Source of the DNA: Metopolophium dirhodum
Lineage: Eukaryota > Arthropoda > Insecta > Hemiptera > Aphididae
NCBI RefSeq assembly: GCF_019925205.1
Contig: NC_083560.1
Coordinates: forward strand, 62,695,266-62,759,265
Length of the DNA: 64,000 nt
Reading direction: 5' to 3'
Position numbers and translations under genes: made by a program. Numbering within the stretch: position 1 is the stretch's first letter; every line of letters starts with the position of its first letter. Below, piece by piece: positions 1-11,110 of this stretch. The notes beneath the pieces were generated by a model, which ran no database searches, was not told where the DNA came from, and saw nothing but the letters and a program-made list of their open reading frames with translations.

Positions 1-360
1 TAAGTTTGTAATGAATTAGGACACCTAGCTAAAATGTGTAGAAATAAATCAAAAAAGCCATTATGTACGAGTGGAAACTGAGTCAGAATCAGTAGAAATG
101 TTTCAATTAAAAGTAGCAGTGACGAAAGAAGTAACTATTCAACCAAATGTTTGAGTGGAAGTACACAAATTAAAAAAAAATGGAACGAATCAAAGGATGT
201 AAAAACAAGAGTATGATCATCAGAAGATGGGCAAACAACAAATAAGAAGACACCAACAGACTTTTCAGAAAACAGTAAAGGATCAGGTCAAGAAAAATGT
301 TTTACAGGCGGTTCAAGTAATCATACGTTTAGAAATTGTAAGTATAAAACTTATAAATGT

Positions 361-719
361 AAGTTTGTAATGAATTAGGACACCTAGCTAAAATGTGTAG
401 AAATAAATCAAAAAAGCCATTATGTACGAGTGGAAACTGAGTCAGAATCAGTAGAAATGTTTCAATTAAAAGTAGCAATGACGAAAGAAGTAACTATTCA
501 ACCAAATGTTTGAGTGGAAGTACACAAATTAAAAAAAAATGGAACGAATCAAAGGATGTAAAAACAAAAGTATGATCATCAGAAGATGGGCAAACAACAA
601 ATAAGAAGACACCAACAGACTTTTCAGAAAACAGTAAAGGATCAGGTCAAGAAAAATGTTTTACAGGCGGTTCAAGTGATCATACGTTTAGAAATTGTAA
701 GTATAAAACTTATAAATGT
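361..719 (+). repeat. Representative monomer (type B, 359 bp)
   Basis: A typical unit, 111 G+C of 359 bases by hand count (about 31%). In order it holds: the second-knuckle remnant (start to about base 38), 'aataaatc', a lysine-rich stretch, a 'tgagtca' heptamer, an acidic/serine stretch in another frame, a TGA stop after 'ccaaatgtt', the A-run of 9, a lysine-rich stretch, 'tgatcatcag', an Asn/Thr/Ser linker, and the first-knuckle remnant near the end. No internal half-repeat is obvious, so it does not look like a dimer of a 179-bp unit. No intact coding frame crosses it. Confidence 0.9.
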
Positions 720-2806
720 AAGTTTGTAATGAATTAGGACACCTAGCTAAAATGTGTAGAAATAAATCAAAAAAGCCATTATGTACGAGTGGAAACTGAG
801 TCAGAATCAGTAGAAATGTTTCAATTAAAAGTAGCAATGACGAAAGAAGTAACTATTCAACCAAATGTTTGAGTGGAAGTACACAAATTAAAAAAAATGG
901 AACGAATCAAAGGATGTAAAAACAAAAGTATGATCATCAGAAGATGGGCAAACAATAAATAAGAAGACACCAACAGACTTTTCAGAAAACAGTAAAGGAG
1001 TAGGTCAAGAAAAATTTTTTACAGGCGGTTCAAGTGATCATACGTTTAGAAATTGTAAGTATAAAACTTATAAATGTAAGTTTGTAATGAATTAGGACAC
1101 CTAGCTAAAATGTGTAGAAATAAATCAAAAAAGCCATTATGTACGAGTGGAAACTGAGTCAGAATCAGTAGAAATGTTTCAATTAAAAGTAGCAATGACG
1201 AAAGAAGTAACTATTCAACCAAATGTTTGAGTGGAAGTACACAAATTAAAAAAAATGGAACGAATCAAAGAATGTAAAAACAAAAGTATGATCATCAGAA
1301 GATGGGCAAACAACAAATAAGAAGACACCAACAGACTTTTCAGAAAACAGTAAAGGAGTAGGTCAAGAAAAATGTTTTACAGGCGGTTTAAGTGATCATA
1401 CGTTTAGAAATTGTATGTATAAAACATATAAATGTAAGTTTGTAATGAATTAGGACACCTAGCTAAAATGTGTAGAAATAAATCAAAAAAGCCATTATGT
1501 ACGAGTGGAAACTGAGTCAGAATCAGTAGAAATGTTTCAATTAAAAGTAGCAATGACGAAAGAAGTAACTATTCAACCAAATGTTTGAGTGGAAGTACAC
1601 AAATTAAAAAAAAATGGAACGAATCAAAGGATGTAAAAACAAAAGTATGATCATCAGAAGATGGGCAAACAACAAATTAGAAGACACCAACAGACTTTTC
1701 AGAAAACAGTAAAGGAGTAGGTCAAGAAAAATGTTTTACAGGCGGTTCAAGTAATCATACGTTTAGAAATTGTAAGTATAAAACATATAAATGTAAGTTT
1801 GTAATGAATTAGGACACCTAGCTAAAATGTGTAGAAATAAATCAAAAAAGCCATTATGTACGAGTGGAAACTGAGTCAGAATCAGTAGAAATGTTTCAAT
1901 TAAAAGAAGCAATGACGAAAGAAGTAACTATTCAACCAAATGTTTGAGTGGAAGTACACAAATTAAAAAAAAATGGAACGAATCAAAGGATGTAAAAACA
2001 AAAGTATGATCATCAGAAGATGGGCAAACAACAAATAAGAAGACACCAACAGACTTTTCAGAAAACAGTAAAGGATCAGGTCTAGAAAAATGTTTTACAG
2101 GCGGTTCAAGTGATCATACGTTTAGAAATTGTAAGTATAAAACTTATAAATGTAAGTTTGTAATGAATTAGGACACCTAGCTAAAATGTGTAGAAATAAA
2201 TCAAAAAAGCCATTATGTACGAGTGGAAACTGAGTCAGAATCAGTAGAAATGTTTCAATTAAAAGTAGCAATGACGAAAGAAGTAACTATTCAACCAAAT
2301 GTTTGAGTGGAAGTACACAAATTAAAAAAAATGGAACGAATCAAAGAATGTAAAAACAAAAGTATGATCATCAGAAGATGGGCAAACAACAAATAAGAAG
2401 ACACCAACAGACTTTTCAGAAAACAGTAAAGGAGTAGGTCAAGAAAAATGTTTTACAGGCGGTTTAAGTGATCATACGTTTAGAAATTGTAAGTATAAAA
2501 CTTATAAATGTAAGTTTGTAATGAATTAGGACACCTAGCTAAAATGTGTAGAAATAAATCAAAAAAGCCATTATGTACGAGTGGAAACTGAGTCAGAATC
2601 AGTAGAAAAGTTTCAATTAAAAGTAGCAATGACGAAAGAAGTAACTATTCTACCAAATGTTTCAGTGGAAGTACGCAAATTAAAAAAAATGGAACGAATC
2701 AAAGGATGTAAAAACAAAAGTATGAGCATCAGAAGATGGGCAAACAACAAATAAGAAGAAACCAACAGACTTTTCAGAAAACAGTAAAGGATCAGGTCAA
2801 GAAAAA

Positions 2807-2907
2807 TGTTTAACATGCGGTTTAAGTAATCATACGTTTAGTAAATGTAAGTATAAAACTTATAAATGTAAGTCTGTAATGAATTAGGACACCTAGCTAA
2901 AATGTGT
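2807..2907 (+). pseudogene. Decayed double CCHC zinc-knuckle (gag nucleocapsid-like) remnant
   Basis: This spans an H monomer and the first bases of the next. From 2807 to 2848 (14 codons) the + strand reads a full C-x2-C-x4-H-x4-C knuckle: Cys at 2807, Cys at 2816, His at 2831, Cys at 2846. Six residues later a second knuckle begins with Cys at 2867, but its second Cys codon has lost a base. The rest (His, then the final Cys at 2905-2907) is in the next frame, so 41 nt stand where 42 are needed. Double knuckles with a short basic spacer are typical of nucleocapsid domains in Ty3/gypsy-type LTR retrotransposon gag; CNBP-like cellular proteins also use CCHC knuckles. The downstream acidic/serine stretch could be the gag-protease linker, but no protease active-site motif is present. 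The gag origin is inference from motif spacing, with no homology search run. Confidence 0.7.
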
Positions 2908-3585
2908 AGAAATAAATCAAAAAAGCCATTATGTACGAGTGGAAACTGTGTCAGAATCAGTAGAAATGTTTCAATTAAAAGTAGCAATGACGAAAGAACT
3001 AACTATTCAACCAAATGTTTGAGTGGATGTACACAAATTAAAAAAAATGGAACGAATCAAAGGATGTAAAAACAAAAGTATGATCATCAGAAGATGGGCA
3101 AACAACAAATAAGAAGACACCAACAGACTTTTCAGAAAACAGTAAAGGAGTAGGTCAAGAAAAATTTTTTACAGGCGGTTTAAGTGATCATACGTTTAGA
3201 AAATGTAAGTATAAAACTTATATATGTAACTTTGTAATGAATTAGGACACCTAGCTAAAATGTGTAGAAATAAATCAAAAAAGCCATTATGTACGAGTGG
3301 AAACTGAGTCAGAATCAGTAGAAATGTTTCAATTAAAAGTAGCAATGACGAAAGAAGTAACTATTCAACCAAATGTTTGAGTGGAAGTACACAAATTAAA
3401 AAAAATGGAACGAATCAAAGAATGTAAAAACAAAAGTATGATCATCAGAAGATGGGCAAACAACAAATAAGAAGACACCAACAGACTTTTCAGAAAACAG
3501 TAAAGGATCAGGTCAAGAAAAATGTTTTACGGGCGGTTTAAGTAATCATACGTTTAGTAATAGTAAGTATAAAACATATAAATGT

Positions 3586-6500
3586 AAGTTTGTAATGAAT
3601 TAGGACACCTAGCTAAAATGTGTAGAAATAAATCAAAAAAGCCATTATGTACGAGTGGAAACTGAGTCAGAATCAGTAGAAATGTTTCAATTAAAAGTAG
3701 CAGTGACGAAAGAAGTAACTATTCAACCAAATGTTTGAGTGGAAGTACACAAATTAAAAAAAAATGGAACGAATCAAAGGATGTAAAAACAAGAGTATGA
3801 TCATCAGAAGATGGGCAAACAACAAATAAGAAGACACCAACAGACTTTTCAGAAAACAGTAAAGGATCAGGTCAAGAAAAATGTTTTACAGGCGGTTCAA
3901 GTAATCATACGTTTAGAAATTGTAAGTATAAAACTTATAAATGTAAGTTTGTAATGAATTAGGACACCTAGCTAAAATGTGTAGAAATAAATCAAAAAAG
4001 CCATTATGTACGAGTGGAAACTGAGTCAGAATCAGTAGAAATGTTTCAATTAAAAGTAGCAATGACGAAAGAAGTAACTATTCAACCAAATGTTTGAGTG
4101 GAAGTACACAAATTAAAAAAAAATGGAACGAATCAAAGGATGTAAAAACAAAAGTATGATCATCAGAAGATGGGCAAACAACAAATAAGAAGACACCAAC
4201 AGACTTTTCAGAAAACAGTAAAGGATCAGGTCAAGAAAAATGTTTTACAGGCGGTTCAAGTGATCATACGTTTAGAAATTGTAAGTATAAAACTTATAAA
4301 TGTAAGTTTGTAATGAATTAGGACACCTAGCTAAAATGTGTAGAAATAAATCAAAAAAGCCATTATGTACGAGTGGAAACTGAGTCAGAATCAGTAGAAA
4401 TGTTTCAATTAAAAGTAGCAATGACGAAAGAAGTAACTATTCAACCAAATGTTTGAGTGGAAGTACACAAATTAAAAAAAATGGAACGAATCAAAGGATG
4501 TAAAAACAAAAGTATGATCATCAGAAGATGGGCAAACAATAAATAAGAAGACACCAACAGACTTTTCAGAAAACAGTAAAGGAGTAGGTCAAGAAAAATT
4601 TTTTACAGGCGGTTCAAGTGATCATACGTTTAGAAATTGTAAGTATAAAACTTATAAATGTAAGTTTGTAATGAATTAGGACACCTAGCTAAAATGTGTA
4701 GAAATAAATCAAAAAAGCCATTATGTACGAGTGGAAACTGAGTCAGAATCAGTAGAAATGTTTCAATTAAAAGTAGCAATGACGAAAGAAGTAACTATTC
4801 AACCAAATGTTTGAGTGGAAGTACACAAATTAAAAAAAAATGGAACGAATCAAAGGATGTAAAAACAAAAGTATGATCATCAGAAGATGGGCAAACAACA
4901 AATAAGAAGACACCAACAGACTTTTCAGAAAACAGTAAAGGATCAGGTCAAGAAAAATGTTTTACAGGCGGTTCAAGTGATCATACGTTTAGAAATTGTA
5001 AGTATAAAACTTATAAATGTAAGTTTGTAATGAATTAGGACACCTAGCTAAAATGTGTAGAAATAAATCAAAAAAGCCATTATGTACGAGTGGAAACTGA
5101 GTCAGAATCAGTAGAAATGTTTCAATTAAAAGTAGCAATGACGAAAGAAGTAACTATTCAACCAAATGTTTGAGTGGAAGTACACAAATTAAAAAAAATG
5201 GAACGAATCAAAGGATGTAAAAACAAAAGTATGATCATCAGAAGATGGGCAAACAATAAATAAGAAGACACCAACAGACTTTTCAGAAAACAGTAAAGGA
5301 GTAGGTCAAGAAAAATTTTTTACAGGCGGTTCAAGTGATCATACGTTTAGAAATTGTAAGTATAAAACTTATAAATGTAAGTTTGTAATGAATTAGGACA
5401 CCTAGCTAAAATGTGTAGAAATAAATCAAAAAAGCCATTATGTACGAGTGGAAACTGAGTCAGAATCAGTAGAAATGTTTCAATTAAAAGTAGCAATGAC
5501 GAAAGAAGTAACTATTCAACCAAATGTTTGAGTGGAAGTACACAAATTAAAAAAAATGGAACGAATCAAAGAATGTAAAAACAAAAGTATGATCATCAGA
5601 AGATGGGCAAACAACAAATAAGAAGACACCAACAGACTTTTCAGAAAACAGTAAAGGAGTAGGTCAAGAAAAATGTTTTACAGGCGGTTTAAGTGATCAT
5701 ACGTTTAGAAATTGTATGTATAAAACATATAAATGTAAGTTTGTAATGAATTAGGACACCTAGCTAAAATGTGTAGAAATAAATCAAAAAAGCCATTATG
5801 TACGAGTGGAAACTGAGTCAGAATCAGTAGAAATGTTTCAATTAAAAGTAGCAATGACGAAAGAAGTAACTATTCAACCAAATGTTTGAGTGGAAGTACA
5901 CAAATTAAAAAAAAATGGAACGAATCAAAGGATGTAAAAACAAAAGTATGATCATCAGAAGATGGGCAAACAACAAATTAGAAGACACCAACAGACTTTT
6001 CAGAAAACAGTAAAGGAGTAGGTCAAGAAAAATGTTTTACAGGCGGTTCAAGTAATCATACGTTTAGAAATTGTAAGTATAAAACATATAAATGTAAGTT
6101 TGTAATGAATTAGGACACCTAGCTAAAATGTGTAGAAATAAATCAAAAAAGCCATTATGTACGAGTGGAAACTGAGTCAGAATCAGTAGAAATGTTTCAA
6201 TTAAAAGAAGCAATGACGAAAGAAGTAACTATTCAACCAAATGTTTGAGTGGAAGTACACAAATTAAAAAAAAATGGAACGAATCAAAGGATGTAAAAAC
6301 AAAAGTATGATCATCAGAAGATGGGCAAACAACAAATAAGAAGACACCAACAGACTTTTCAGAAAACAGTAAAGGATCAGGTCTAGAAAAATGTTTTACA
6401 GGCGGTTCAAGTGATCATACGTTTAGAAATTGTAAGTATAAAACTTATAAATGTAAGTTTGTAATGAATTAGGACACCTAGCTAAAATGTGTAGAAATAA

Positions 6501-7170
6501 ATCAAAAAAGCCATTATGTACGAGTGGAAACTGAGTCAGAATCAGTAGAAATGTTTCAATTAAAAGTAGCAATGACGAAAGAAGTAACTATTCAACCAAA
6601 TGTTTGAGTGGAAGTACACAAATTAAAAAAAATGGAACGAATCAAAGAATGTAAAAACAAAAGTATGATCATCAGAAGATGGGCAAACAACAAATAAGAA
6701 GACACCAACAGACTTTTCAGAAAACAGTAAAGGAGTAGGTCAAGAAAAATGTTTTACAGGCGGTTTAAGTGATCATACGTTTAGAAATTGTAAGTATAAA
6801 ACTTATAAATGTAAGTTTGTAATGAATTAGGACACCTAGCTAAAATGTGTAGAAATAAATCAAAAAAGCCATTATGTACGAGTGGAAACTGAGTCAGAAT
6901 CAGTAGAAAAGTTTCAATTAAAAGTAGCAATGACGAAAGAAGTAACTATTCTACCAAATGTTTCAGTGGAAGTACGCAAATTAAAAAAAATGGAACGAAT
7001 CAAAGGATGTAAAAACAAAAGTATGAGCATCAGAAGATGGGCAAACAACAAATAAGAAGAAACCAACAGACTTTTCAGAAAACAGTAAAGGATCAGGTCA
7101 AGAAAAATGTTTAACATGCGGTTTAAGTAATCATACGTTTAGTAAATGTAAGTATAAAACTTATAAATGT
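3586..7170 (+). repeat. 10-monomer unit, order A-B-C-B-C-D-E-F-G-H
   Basis: Starts again with the rare A type ('aacaagag') at 3586, 3584 bp after the first. It repeats the A-H order of the preceding unit, with an extra B-C pair and without I'/J. The sequence matches the first unit very closely at all diagnostic sites. This supports recent duplication of a block of about 3.6 kb followed by a two-monomer insertion. Confidence 0.85.
3945..5378 (+). repeat. Tandem duplication of a B-C monomer pair
   Basis: B starts at 3945 and 4662; C starts at 4304 and 5021. The two 717-bp pairs agree at every diagnostic site I checked, including the rare C markers 'aacaataaat' and 'aaatttttt'. The first unit (2-3585) has only one B-C pair, so this looks like a local slippage or unequal-exchange gain. 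Confidence 0.85.
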
Positions 7171-10100
7171 AAGTCTGTAATGAATTAGGACACCTAGCTA
7201 AAATGTGTAGAAATAAATCAAAAAAGCCATTATGTACGAGTGGAAACTGTGTCAGAATCAGTAGAAATGTTTCAATTAAAAGTAGCAATGACGAAAGAAC
7301 TAACTATTCAACCAAATGTTTGAGTGGATGTACACAAATTAAAAAAAATGGAACGAATCAAAGGATGTAAAAACAAAAGTATGATCATCAGAAGATGGGC
7401 AAACAACAAATAAGAAGACACCAACAGACTTTTCAGAAAACAGTAAAGGATCAGGTCATGAAAAATGTTTTACAGGCGGTTTAAGTAATCATACGTTTAG
7501 TAATAGTAAGTATAAAACATATAAATATAAGTTTGTAATGAATTAGGACACCTAGCTAAAATGTGTAGAAATAAATCAAAAAAGCCATTATGTACGAGTG
7601 GAAACTGAGTTAGAATCAGTAGAAATGTTTCAATTAAAAGTAGCAATGACGAAAGAAGTAACTATTCAACCAAATGTTTGAGTGGAAGTACACAAATTAA
7701 AAAAAATGGAACGAATCAAAGGATGTAAAAACAAAAGTATGAGCATCAGAAGATGGGCAAACAACAAATAAGAAGAAACCAACAGACTTTTCAGAAAACA
7801 GTAAAGGATCAGGTCAAGAAAAATGTTTAACATGCGGTTTAAGTAATCATACGTTTAGTAAATGTAAGTATAAAACTTATAAATGTAAGTCTGTAATGAA
7901 TTAGGACACCTAGCTAAAATGTGTAGAAATAAATCAAAAAAGCCATTATGTACGAGTGGAAACTGTGTCAGAATCAGTAGAAATGTTTCAATTAAAAGTA
8001 GCAATGACGAAAGAACTAACTATTCAACCAAATGTTTGAGTGGATGTACACAAATTAAAAAAAATGGAACGAATCAAAGGATGTAAAAACAAAAGTATGA
8101 TCATCAGAAGATGGGCAAACAACAAATAAGAAGACACCAACAGACTTTTCAGAAAACAGTAAAGGATCAGGTCATGAAAAATGTTTTACAGGCGGTTTAA
8201 GTAATCATACGTTTAGTAATAGTAAGTATAAAACATATAAATATAAGTTTGTAATGAATTAGGACACCTAGCTAAAATGTGTAGAAATAAATCAAAAAAG
8301 CCATTATGTACGAGTGGAAACTGAGTTAGAATCAGTAGAAATGTTTCAATTAAAAGTAGCAATGACGAAAGAAGTAACTATTCAACCAAATGTTTGAGTG
8401 GAAGTACACAAATTAAAAAAAAATGGAACGAATCAAAGGATGTAAAAACAAAAGTATGATCATCAGAAGATGGGCAAACAACAAATAAGAAGACACCAAC
8501 AGACTTTTCAGAAAACAGTAAAGGATCAGGTCTAGAAAAATGTTTTACAGGCGGTTCAAGTGATCATACGTTTAGAAATTGTAAGTATAAAACTTATAAA
8601 TGTAAGTTTGTAATGAATTAGGACACCTAGCTAAAATGTGTAGAAATAAATCAAAAAAGCCATTATGTACGAGTGGAAACTGAGTCAGAATCAGTAGAAA
8701 TGTTTCAATTAAAAGTAGCAATGACGAAAGAAGTAACTATTCAACCAAATGTTTGAGTGGAAGTACACAAATTAAAAAAAATGGAACGAATCAAAGAATG
8801 TAAAAACAAAAGTATGATCATCAGAAGATGGGCAAACAACAAATAAGAAGACACCAACAGACTTTTCAGAAAACAGTAAAGGAGTAGGTCAAGAAAAATG
8901 TTTTACAGGCGGTTTAAGTGATCATACGTTTAGAAATTGTAAGTATAAAACTTATAAATGTAAGTTTGTAATGAATTAGGACACCTAGCTAAAATGTGTA
9001 GAAATAAATCAAAAAAGCCATTATGTACGAGTGGAAACTGAGTCAGAATCAGTAGAAATGTTTCAATTAAAAGTAGCAATGACGAAAGAAGTAACTATTC
9101 TACCAAATGTTTCAGTGGAAGTACGCAAATTAAAAAAAATGGAACGAATCAAAGGATGTAAAAACAAAAGTATGAGCATCAGAAGATGGGCAAACAACAA
9201 ATAAGAAGAAACCAACAGACTTTTCAGAAAACAGTAAAGGATCAGGTCAAGAAAAATGTTTAACATGCGGTTTAAGTAATCATACGTTTAGTAAATGTAA
9301 GTATAAAACTTATAAATGTAAGTCTGTAATGAATTAGGACACCTAGCTAAAATGTGTAGAAATAAATCAAAAAAGCCATTATGTACGAGTGGAAACTGTG
9401 TCAGAATCAGTAGAAATGTTTCAATTAAAAGTAGCAATGACGAAAGAACTAACTATTCAACCAAATGTTTGAGTGGATGTACACAAATTAAAAAAAATGG
9501 AACGAATCAAAGGATGTAAAAACAAAAGTATGATCATCAGAAGATGGGCAAACAACAAATAAGAAGACACCAACAGACTTTTCAGAAAACAGTAAAGGAT
9601 CAGGTCATGAAAAATGTTTTACAGGCGGTTTAAGTAATCATACGTTTAGTAATAGTAAGTATAAAACATATAAATATAAGTTTGTAATGAATTAGGACAC
9701 CTAGCTAAAATGTGTAGAAATAAATCAAAAAAGCCATTATGTACGAGTGGAAACTGTGTCAGAATCAGTAGAAATGTTTCAATTAAAAGTAGCAATGACG
9801 AAAGAACTAACTATTCAACCAAATGTTTGAGTGGATGTACACAAATTAAAAAAAATGGAACGAATCAAAGGATGTAAAAACAAAAGTATGATCATCAGAA
9901 GATGGGCAAACAACAAATAAGAAGACACCAACAGACTTTTCAGAAAACAGTAAAGGATCAGGTCATGAAAAATGTTTTACAGGCGGTTTAAGTAATCATA
10001 CGTTTAGTAATAGTAAGTATAAAACATATAAATATAAGTTTGTAATGAATTAGGACACCTAGCTAAAATGTGTAGAAATAAATCAAAAAAGCCATTATGT

Positions 10101-11110
10101 ACGAGTGGAAACTGAGTTAGAATCAGTAGAAATGTTTCAATTAAAAGTAGCAATGACGAAAGAAGTAACTATTCAACCAAATGTTTGAGTGGAAGTACAC
10201 AAATTAAAAAAAAATGGAACGAATCAAAGGATGTAAAAACAAAAGTATGATCATCAGAAGATGGGCAAACAACAAATAAGAAGACACCAACAGACTTTTC
10301 AGAAAACAGTAAAGGATCAGGTCTAGAAAAATGTTTTACAGGCGGTTCAAGTGATCATACGTTTAGAAATTGTAAGTATAAAACTTATAAATGTAAGTTT
10401 GTAATGAATTAGGACACCTAGCTAAAATGTGTAGAAATAAATCAAAAAAGCCATTATGTACGAGTGGAAACTGAGTCAGAATCAGTAGAAATGTTTCAAT
10501 TAAAAGTAGCAATGACGAAAGAAGTAACTATTCAACCAAATGTTTGAGTGGAAGTACACAAATTAAAAAAAATGGAACGAATCAAAGAATGTAAAAACAA
10601 AAGTATGATCATCAGAAGATGGGCAAACAACAAATAAGAAGACACCAACAGACTTTTCAGAAAACAGTAAAGGAGTAGGTCAAGAAAAATGTTTTACAGG
10701 CGGTTTAAGTGATCATACGTTTAGAAATTGTAAGTATAAAACTTATAAATGTAAGTTTGTAATGAATTAGGACACCTAGCTAAAATGTGTAGAAATAAAT
10801 CAAAAAAGCCATTATGTACGAGTGGAAACTGAGTCAGAATCAGTAGAAATGTTTCAATTAAAAGTAGCAATGACGAAAGAAGTAACTATTCTACCAAATG
10901 TTTCAGTGGAAGTACGCAAATTAAAAAAAATGGAACGAATCAAAGGATGTAAAAACAAAAGTATGAGCATCAGAAGATGGGCAAACAACAAATAAGAAGA
11001 AACCAACAGACTTTTCAGAAAACAGTAAAGGATCAGGTCAAGAAAAATGTTTAACATGCGGTTTAAGTAATCATACGTTTAGTAAATGTAAGTATAAAAC
11101 TTATAAATGT
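7171..11110 (+). repeat. Rearranged block, order I-K-I-F'-G-H-I-I-F'-G-H
   Basis: Eleven monomers start at 7171, 7529, 7887, 8245, 8604, 8962, 9320, 9678, 10036, 10395 and 10753. I is marked by 'ctgtgtcag', 'gaactaact', 'gatgtaca' and 'ggtcatg'. K couples an L-like front ('gagttag') to an H-like back ('atgagc', 'agaaacc', TGC knuckle). F' carries the L-type 'gagttag' at its front with the F body ('ggtctag'), so it marks deletion joins between L and F. H recurs here after only 6 and 5 monomers. Confidence 0.8.

Larger units (their letters stand above)
2..3585 (+). repeat. 10-monomer unit, order A-B-C-D-E-F-G-H-I'-J
   Basis: Monomers start at 2, 361, 720, 1078, 1436, 1795, 2154, 2512, 2870 and 3228. 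Markers: A has 'aacaagag' and 'gcagtg'; C has 'aacaataaat' and 'aaatttttt'; D has 'ttgtatgtat'; E has 'aacaaattag'; F has 'gaagcaatg' and 'ggtctag'; G has 'agaatg' with 'ggagtag'; H has TGC in knuckle 1; J has 'acgggc' and 'taatagtaag'. The I' copy (2870) joins an I-type front to a C-like back ('ggagtag', 'aaatttttt') and carries private changes ('tatatgtaac'). Confidence 0.85.

Noticed and set aside
2613..2816. 67-codon minus-strand open frame with a very hydrophobic product, repeated identically 14 times (once per H monomer)
   Set aside because: It is the antisense of the lysine/glutamate-rich knuckle-side sequence, so its Leu/Phe/Ile content is a shadow. It is identical only because H monomers are homogenised, and it opens only because H-specific substitutions remove stops. 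It is still useful as an H-monomer marker.
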